Positions 57,127 to 64,000 of a stretch of 64,000 nucleotides of DNA are shown here, piece after piece. This DNA is from Begonia masoniana (Eukaryota > Streptophyta > Magnoliopsida > Cucurbitales > Begoniaceae). The first letter of the stretch is position 1. Every line of letters starts with the position of its first letter. Location of the stretch: contig CM039509.1 in the NCBI GenBank assembly GCA_022432975.1, forward strand, positions 17,421,261 through 17,485,260, in the 5' to 3' direction. Both the position numbers and the translations under genes were made by a program. The notes beneath the pieces are model-generated. The model searched no databases. It saw only the letters and a program-made list of their open reading frames with translations, and was not told where the DNA came from.

Positions 57127-57962
57127 CTAGCGTCCTAGCCCGTTCAGAATGCTCGATTTCCTGTCCACCTACGGCTCGACCTACGATAAATATTCATCAA
57201 ACCATTAAAATCAAGCCTACATTCACCAATTACTCGCAAACTACTATTTCTAGCCTAATCAAACTAAAACCCAACTAAACGGGCCACTAATTTGGGTTCG
57301 GTAAAAACCGACCCGAAACTTCAAACACGCATAACTTTTGCGTCGGATATCGGAATCGAACGATTCCAGTGGCCACGTACTCCACTAATAACCTAGTTTA
57401 ATCTGCCAAAAGGAATTTTAAAACAAACGACCGCAGCTAGGTCAAAAATAAGAAAACCCGAACTGCCCCTTAACCGGAAATTTCACCATTTCCGATTTTC
57501 CATCAAATTCCACCTAATTCCTTACTAATAAATCCCTCACATACCCAATTAGCATAAACTAACCAAAAATCGAAGTTCCAATTCAGAAAACCCGAGGCTC
57601 ATAAAACCTAGCCCTCGGTTTTTAGCTCCTCCTGAGCTGCACACTGCTCGGAAGTCCTTGCCAGCACCGAGCTCGGCAATTCGACGCCAAGAGTAGCCAA
57701 AAATGGCCGGTGATCGAAGCTAAATCGAGCTCGTCACTCCCGGCCTCCAACAGCACCGAAACAGGGCACAAAAGGAGGCTTACCGATCGATTTGCGCGCG
57801 AAGACAGCCAAAAGCTCGCTCGTCGCCGTCTGGCCGGAGAACGTCGAAAATCGGCGGTGATTGTTCCGTCGATCGTCGCCCCTTGCTCCCTCCTCCGATC
57901 GTCCTTCGGCGCTCGGCGCTCGACTCACGAACGACAGAATGGCAAAGCCATTCTGTCGTTTT

Positions 57963-57980
57963 GTTTTATTATTATTATTC

Positions 57981-58022
<42 letters not shown>
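57963..58022. repeat. (TAA)n microsatellite in N1
   Basis: TTATTATTATTC followed by about 15 TAA units. Its position is in the promoter-side half of the N1 LTR. Confidence 0.95.
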
Positions 58023-58024
<2 letters not shown>

Positions 58025-59179
58025 CAATTACATTACCATGTTGCCCTTCCGAAAATTCCGTTAAATCTCGTCCTTAAATTATAAATTTTTGTAAATTGAC
58101 CCTCACCCCGTACCTAGCTTAATTTCTCCATTTAGAATATCCGAACACCAAATAATTAATCAATTATTTTAACCAAATTTATTCACTTTTCTTTTAAATT
58201 AATTAAAACAACTATTTATTAAATAATTACCTTATCATTTTATTTTCTCTCAAATTATTCTTCCAAATTTCCACTCTAATTTTACTACTTGACATAACCT
58301 ATCTAAGGCTACGCGCGTTGTAAGAATTTCCCGGGTGTTACAGCACATGCTGTGCGCGCGCGCCTGCGCACCCCACCGCAACTGGTCGCGGTCCTAGGCC
58401 CGATAGATCGGGCCTCCTCGGGTTTTCTCGACCCAAAACACTTAAAAACCTTCTATTTTGACCCCTTTTGACCTATCCCCACTTTTCCTCATATTTCTCG
58501 ACCCCGAACACCTCCAAAATTCACGAAACTTTAACCATACCTCCCCGACACTCGAACCTTCAAATCTCGTAAAAATTTTAAAAAAAACCGACTTCAACCG
58601 AATATTAATAAAAATAGTGAACTTAAACCCGACGTCGTTTGTTTTAAATTCAATATGGACGGCATAACGCCTAAATCCTTTAAAACCAAAACCTGCAATA
58701 TAAAACCCGAGAATATATAGTTTAAATTCCCAAAATACCACCACCATTACTCAATAACCCAACGACTCGAAATCTTTAAAAATTCATTACGAAAACCGTT
58801 ATAAAAACAACGTGCCAACACGTATCAAATCTCCCAATCACCAACCAGTTACATCAAAAATACCAAAATAACCATCACTCACAACTCCCTGAAGACCATG
58901 ATCGAGACGCCCCGACAACTGCCTGCACCGGCATGCCCTGTACATCACCAACTGCGCTCTAATCCTAGCTTTCCTTAGGCCCTCACCTGTACTCCCGTCT
59001 ACACCTACACCATGGAACATAAAACATAAGCCTAATGCTTAGTAAGTAGGGAATAATGCATCCAACAAACATAATGCAACACAACCCCTAACACATGAAG
59101 TTTCTACTCGCTCAGTTGCTCTTGTTTCGTTTGCTTTTTGTTATTCATTGACAAGACCGAAGCTCATCACACATGCTAA

Positions 59180-59785
59180 CATCGCACCTTAACGCGACTG
59201 GCCAACTCACATGGAGTCCCTCGCAGGTGTCCAACTCACACAGAGTCCCTCACAAGTGCCACCCTAACGCGACTGGGCAACTCCACTGGAGTCCCTCACA
59301 GGTGTCACTCTAACGCGACTGGGGGACTCTACTAAAGTCCCTCGCAGGTACCACCCTAACGCGACGTGACAACTCCCATGGAGTTACCCGCAGGTGCTAC
59401 CCTAATGCGACTAGGCGACTCAACTATAGTCCCTCGCAGGTACCACCTTAACGCGACGTGACAACTCCCATGGAGTTACCCGCAGGTGCTACCCTAACGC
59501 CACTAGGCGACTCAACTATAGTCCCTCGCAGGTACCACCTTAACACGACGTGACAACTCCCATGGAGTTACCCGCAGGTGCTACCCTAACGCGACTAGGC
59601 GACTTAACTATAGTCCCTCGCAGGTACAACCTTAACACGACGTGACAACTCCCATGGAGTTACCAGAGGTGCTACCCTAACGCGACTAGGCGACTCAACT
59701 ATAGTCCCTCGCAGGTACCACCTTAACGCGACGTGACAACTCCCATGGAGTTACCCGCATGTGCTACCCTAACGCGACTAGGCGA
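59180..59785. repeat. About 92-bp tandem array in D 5' LTR
   Basis: Same two-part unit as at 50630-51150 but about five clear units against four. One unit has a CGC-to-GCC change near 59498 and one a 3-bp loss near 59664. Confidence 0.92.
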
Positions 59786-61505
59786 CTCTGACACAAACCA
59801 CCTTACGATTCAACTCACACCATCCCTTACGGTTCAAGCTCACCATGCAAAACCATGCTTAAAACTCGTTTCTCGTAGTTTAAAAATTGTGATGCGTGTC
59901 ACACAATTACTCAACACAAAACTAAACAAAAAAAACAAACAAAGCAAACAACCAATTCCCTACCGTTCCATGGTGTAGGCCCGAAGGCAAACCACACACA
60001 TCCACTACTTACCTGGATTCCTTGTGCGTGCTCTTAATTATATGCCCGGTTAGCCCTATCGTCCAATCGTCAACCTAACATAATAAAAGAGAACTCACTT
60101 AGTAATACTCTAACCATACGTTTTAACCAACTTTTCAACCTAACACACAAAACCCAAAATTCCTAGATTTTCTATCGTCAAACCGAACTACTCGCTCGAT
60201 TACATAAAATAATGAAAACTCAACTTAGTAATTTACTAACAAACTCGAAAGAAATTCTTAACTAAAACTACCACACAATTCATTCTCCAAAACACAGAAC
60301 CCGAATTGTGCACAATTTTGACCGTCAAACTTCAAACGGTCGTAACTCCCTCGTTTTTCAACGGATTTCGACGTGCCACCCCAATCTGTAAACCTCTACA
60401 CGTCTACTATCCAATGACATAAATCAAATTCAACATACAAATACATTGGCCAGCCGAAACACCCAAAACAGCATCGGCCAACTTTCTCTCCAAAATCGGT
60501 TTTCACAAACTTTAATCTAATTTCTAATCAAACTCCCTAACCAACCTAAACTAATCTATCTAAAGCTTAAACAACCAAATTTAGGAAGAAAACTCATCCA
60601 AGAATTCAAAATTTGGAGCTCCCCCCTTTAGGGTTTTCAAACCCTAACAAATTTCTCTCAAAACTCATTAAAACCATCAAAAACTACCACTAATAAACAT
60701 CCAACTTAAAACTCACTTAATTCTTACCTTAATACCCTTGAAAATCAAAGAAGAGAAGGAGAGGAAGGAGCTCCCATGGTGGCTGTGACCGTGGAGAGAA
60801 AAAGGATGAAGATGAAGTTTTTCTTACCTTTTTCCTTTTTATAAAACCATTTTTTTTCTTTATTTTATTCATTTAATAAGCCATTGAAATTACACTTAAA
60901 CCCTCACTTATCCTTCTCTTCGCAGCCACGTCAACCACACAAACCACTCCACATTTCATCCTTTTCTTCCTTTTTCATTCACACATTGTTTGAAATTTGA
61001 TTGGTTAAACACTTGGACTTTTCAAACCAAAAATTCTCAACCAATCACAAGTAAGTTTGAATTGTCAAACTACACTTTTGACTTGTCCACCCTCTTCTTT
61101 TCATTATCACTTAAACTTAATCTCATACTTAGTATAACTTAGGCTACACACGTTAAAGAAATTCTCGGGTGTTACACATCGACTACGGATTTTTCTTTCT
61201 CCACTTCGACAATCGACGCCCAGGTAAGACTCAGACAATGTGGATTGCTGGTTATCTATTTGAGTACTATTTTTCAGTTGAACTTGAGTTTTCGGATTCT
61301 GCAATGGCCGAGTCTGGTTACTGTGATTCTAGGAATTTTAGACTACGCACACAAAGTGCTCGACTAATGGACTTATATATATAGACGTTAGATTCTAGGG
61401 TGATTTTTAATTATGACTTTTAGGATGTTGTTTTAACTCTACAATGTGAAATGTTTTAGGTGAAGAAGTCTGAAGAGAAGTACTCAAAGTTGCTAAGGAA
61501 ACCAG

Positions 61506-62139
61506 GTAAGTGAATGTGTAAGAATACCCGGCCATTAGGGCCCTACATCACAAGGGTACTGGTTAGAAGCTGTTTACGACGTTTAAGGGTTATCTGAGTT
61601 ATTGTCTGTTGGTTATGATACTCAAACTGTTAGTATGATTCTAGTTAGATGTATGATCTATTCAATAGAATGATGAACTAAGAGTATCCATGCTCATGCA
61701 TCATGAATGTTTCTCAAGCACGTGAAAATGTTTTCAATGCATGTTTTCTGTCATGAATAAGACAAGAATATGAAACCTATGCAACATGGATTAAGAGAGG
61801 GTTGGGGGCGGTTTGGCGTATGTCACTGTCCAAAAGAGGGACCAAGAATACGACCCGCAAGTGACTATGTACACTCTCACTGTTGAACCCCCTTTACCGG
61901 CACAAATCCTCCCTTAATCCATACAACGTAAATGATGATTATGAATGATGACTATGAATAATGACTATGAATGATGATTATGAATGATGAATATGAATGA
62001 TGACTACGAACATGAGTACGAACAAGAACAAGAAAAGATCCATGAGCATGTGTTTCTTTAAACTGTGCATTCATGCATATGTGTTAGCATTGCATTCCTT
62101 ACTAAGCATTAGGCTTATAGTTTAAACCTTATGATGTAG
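61506..62139 (+). other. Putative LTR leader intron, S3
   Basis: ACCAG/GTAAGT at 61505/61506; hairpin GGCC-ATTAG-GGCC (61530-61542); arms 61542-61555 and 62127-62140 pair at 13 of 14 positions; hairpin TAAGC-ATTAG-GCTTA (62103-62117); second CAG/GTGGGG 15 nt downstream. Confidence 0.6.
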
Positions 62140-62493
62140 GTGCCGAGATATCAGGTGGGGAATTCAAAGTTGATGAAGATATTTAAGTTGGTTGCTGGGA
62201 GGTGCTCAGGGTGGAAGTTTGTGGCTGGCAGGCAAAAATCGACTTGTGGTTATGCTCATTTCATGTCAGTAAGATTTATGAGGAAACTGATATCTATATA
62301 GGATAAGATCATGTTTTAATTTGGACTTGAAATTGTCTGGTTCAACTTCAGAGTTTGAGGATGATTGTAAGAACCTAGGACATCCTGTTCTATATGAGTC
62401 TTCCGCTTACGTATCCTGAAAGCAACAGCTGCCATCAAATATCAGTGACAATGACTCCCATGTAATGAATATCATCAGATAGGCTAGACGTTT

Positions 62494-64000
62494 TGTAACA
62501 CCCGGCATTTTGCCATGTAATAGTTTTCCCGGATCATTTAAACAAGATTAATATTATATTAATACAAAGGAATGTTTTGGTTGAATTGTCGGAATAATTA
62601 GTGGAGAACTAATATAATGTGTAACTAAAACCAAAGCACTAAGTTTGAAATGCATGGAAGGGCAAATTGGGGAGAGATTAAGGTTGGTGGGAGTAAGCCA
62701 ATGGATGATTGCCAAGTGGATACTTGTTGAGGAAGCTAAGTTCATCCTCCTACGTGAATTTTCATTCACTTCTCTGCTTCCTCCCATCACTTTCGGCTTT
62801 CTCTCTTCCAGGTGATTGAAACAAAACTTCCACGCTTTATTTCTCCTGTATTTTCCTTTCTTCTTCTGAAAAGGTGAGCATCTTTTAATGCTAACAAATT
62901 TGGATGAGTTTAATGTGAGTTTTTACAGAAGTTTAGGGTTTCGGTATTTGGTGAAAACTCACTGTTTTTGGATGAAAACACGTTGGTGTGTTTTCTAAAG
63001 AGTTGAAATGTGTTTGCTGCATATTCTACATGATTTTAGTTAGCATTTGTAGCGTGTTTAAATTCTGTACATGCATGCTACCGGTCCGAGTTTTCTTTCC
63101 AGAGATATCCAAGTTTTCAACCCTCTAGAAAACAGGTAAGTTCATAATAGTAGGTTGGCCCTCATGGCCCTACATCACAGAGGTACTAGGGTCCCAGTTC
63201 TGTCGGGTAGTTTTGGGTAGAAATGTTATAGCTTCTGTTCAGTTTGTGTTTTGTATTGTCTGTTCAGCTTATGTCCCGAGTTGTATGTTTTTTGCCTCAC
63301 AATATGCCCTGTTATTTCTGATGTCTGTTGTTATAGGTTCAGGCACTGAGAATTTCATGCATACACGTTTTACTGAAAATCCATTCAAAACTGACTTCTG
63401 TACACTGTTTGAAATTTATAAGATAAAATCTGACTGAAATGTATCAGGTTAAGTGTGGGACGGGGACTGGCCCCTCTGGTTTTATCCCTCCTTGGGAATC
63501 TGAAAATAATGTCCCTGGCAAGGACCCTCTGGTTTTATCCCTCCCTGGGAATCTGAAAACTGCCGTGCCTGATAGTGCACCCACTGAACCAGTTCCCCTA
63601 TAAGCCCCACTTAATTCTTCTGCCACTGAAATGTAAAGTTCTGTTCTGTCACTGTATTCTGAAAACTGCATGCATAGCATTTTGCATCACTGCATACTGA
63701 TTTATGTTCTTACTGAGTTTTAGACTCATAGGTGAACTCTCTGATGTAGGTACTGAACCCGAATCTGAGGACTGTGTGCCTCAATCTGATGATCTGACGT
63801 AGTTGATGGCTCGAGCTCTCGGGGTAGTTGCTGCAGTTAGACAAATTCTGACCCGAGGTTTAAGTTTTCTGGAAGATTCTGGTTTTTGTTGTAAGAACTT
63901 CTGTTTTGGAAAATTCTGTAATCACATGTTAAATTCTGTACTGTCTCTGAAACTCTGAAACAATGCATAGCTTTTGTGTCAATGTTTAAAACCACTGTAT
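62494..64000 (+). mobile_element. LTR S4, 5' part, runs off the window
   Basis: Begins TGTAACACCCGGC inside S3. The family is distinct from S1-S3. Module: ACAG/GTAAGT at 63135/63136, hairpin GGCC-CTCAT-GGCC (63157-63169), arm 1 CCTACATCA (63169-63177), arm 2 TGATGTAGG (63742-63750), hairpin TGAGT-TTTAG-ACTCA (63714-63728). A tandem pair of about 54 bp (CCTCTGGTTTTATCCCTCC...) is at 63472-63565. No gene seen. Confidence 0.85.

Larger units (their letters stand above)
55574..58342 (-). mobile_element. Solo LTR N1
   Basis: 2769 bp, plus strand TGTAACGCCCTCG...GGGTGTTACA, duplication GCACA at 55569-55573 and 58343-58347, in D's 5' LTR. Its ends resemble D's (GAACCCACCC.GGCTCGG), so it is a related family. 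It holds a G-box tandem array (56540-56935), the leader-intron module and a (TAA)n tract. Open frames around 57710-58084 are not supported as genes. Confidence 0.95.
49504..61176 (-). mobile_element. Non-autonomous gag-only element D (TR-GAG-like), holding N1
   Basis: Minus strand, duplication CATCG at 49499-49503 and 61177-61181. 3' LTR 49504-52535; internal 52536-55304; 5' LTR 55305-61176 with N1 inserted. The internal part has a near-complete gag (54118-55146) and no protease, RT, RNase H or integrase at all. It fits the TR-GAG class of plant non-autonomous elements that keep gag and rely on other elements for pol. The primer site TGGTATCAAAGC and the pre-PPT hairpin are kept. Confidence 0.93.
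55305..61176 (-). repeat. Element D 5' LTR, interrupted by N1
   Basis: Plus strand TGTAACGCCC...GGGTGTTACA. Without N1 it is about 3.1 kb. It closely matches the 3' LTR, but its tandem array (59180-59785) has one unit more. Module: donor at 60013/60012, arms 59964-59978 and 59004-59018 (15 nt perfect). Confidence 0.94.
49232..62493 (+). mobile_element. LTR S3 (split by element D, cut by S4)
   Basis: 49232-49503 begins TGTAACACCCGACG and has TATAAATA at 49397-49404. After D, 61182-62493 continues the same S1/S2 family LTR with its leader-intron module. The expected GTCGTTACA end is not reached: at 62494 another LTR starts. Whether S3 is a solo LTR or part of a longer element cannot be told. 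The expected duplication word would be TGGGT (49227-49231). Confidence 0.85.

Noticed and set aside
57710..58084. Possible small protein with an Ile-rich or Asn-rich tail
   Set aside because: The tail is the (TAA)n microsatellite read in different frames, and the rest is LTR N1 sequence.
62554..62790. Minus-strand open frame near the start of S4
   Set aside because: It lies in the promoter-side part of a plus-strand LTR with no domain; expected by chance.

Overview
This is plant nuclear DNA, probably from a eudicot, made almost entirely of nested LTR retrotransposons. The evidence is single-frame Ty3/gypsy gag-pol polyproteins with a C-terminal chromodomain (Tekay/Del-type chromovirus), LTRs of about 1.5-3.1 kb, primer sites matching initiator tRNA-Met, a Ty1/copia element of plant type, and two exons of a plant-type CKS1 cell-cycle gene. 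I found no bacterial genes, tRNA or rRNA genes, or CRISPR arrays. The species cannot be named from this.

Layout. 1-16029: minus-strand Tekay element A (3' LTR cut by the window edge), carrying plus-strand Tekay element E1 (4334-12295, duplication AGGCT) inside its gag. 16030-21723: the integrase end and 3' LTR of plus-strand element B, which A interrupts; B's LTR holds solo LTR S1 (17861-20332). 21724-25681: remnant of a small Reina/Galadriel-like element R (gag, 3' LTR), hit by solo LTR S2 (21731-24269). 25682-26474: host DNA with exons 1 and 2 of CKS1 on the minus strand; the rest of the gene is not in the window. 26475-48304: minus-strand Ty1/copia element (duplication AAAAT), split by solo LTRs M1 (27832-32402, itself holding M1n 29230-31498) and M2 (33809-36150) and, in its 5' LTR, by the complete Tekay element C (39056-48083), the best-preserved copy with an open 1209-codon reading frame. 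48310-49231: AT-rich host DNA. 49232-62493: LTR S3, split by gag-only element D (49504-61176), whose 5' LTR holds solo LTR N1 (55574-58342). 62494-64000: start of another LTR, S4.

Ten insertions have perfect 5-bp target duplications, so their order can be read directly. Six are solo LTRs.

The most interesting signal is a conserved module inside the LTRs of all the large-LTR gypsy families here, on both strands. It consists of a consensus 5' splice site (AG/GTAAG), a small hairpin (GGCC..GGCC, or GCC-TTCG-GGC), an arm CCTACAyCA, then about 0.5-0.9 kb later a hairpin of the form TRAGY-N5-RCTYA carrying a TACTRA branch-point-like motif, and a second arm TGrTGTAG/GTGA complementary to the first. 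A second CAG/GTGAGG follows at exactly 15 or 18 nt. The arms pair over 8-15 nt and covary between families. This looks like an LTR-encoded leader intron whose 3' splice site lies in a long-range stem. A second conserved cis element, the hairpin AAATTTTG-AGGA-CAAAATTT just before the polypurine tract, is kept even in element D, which has no pol.
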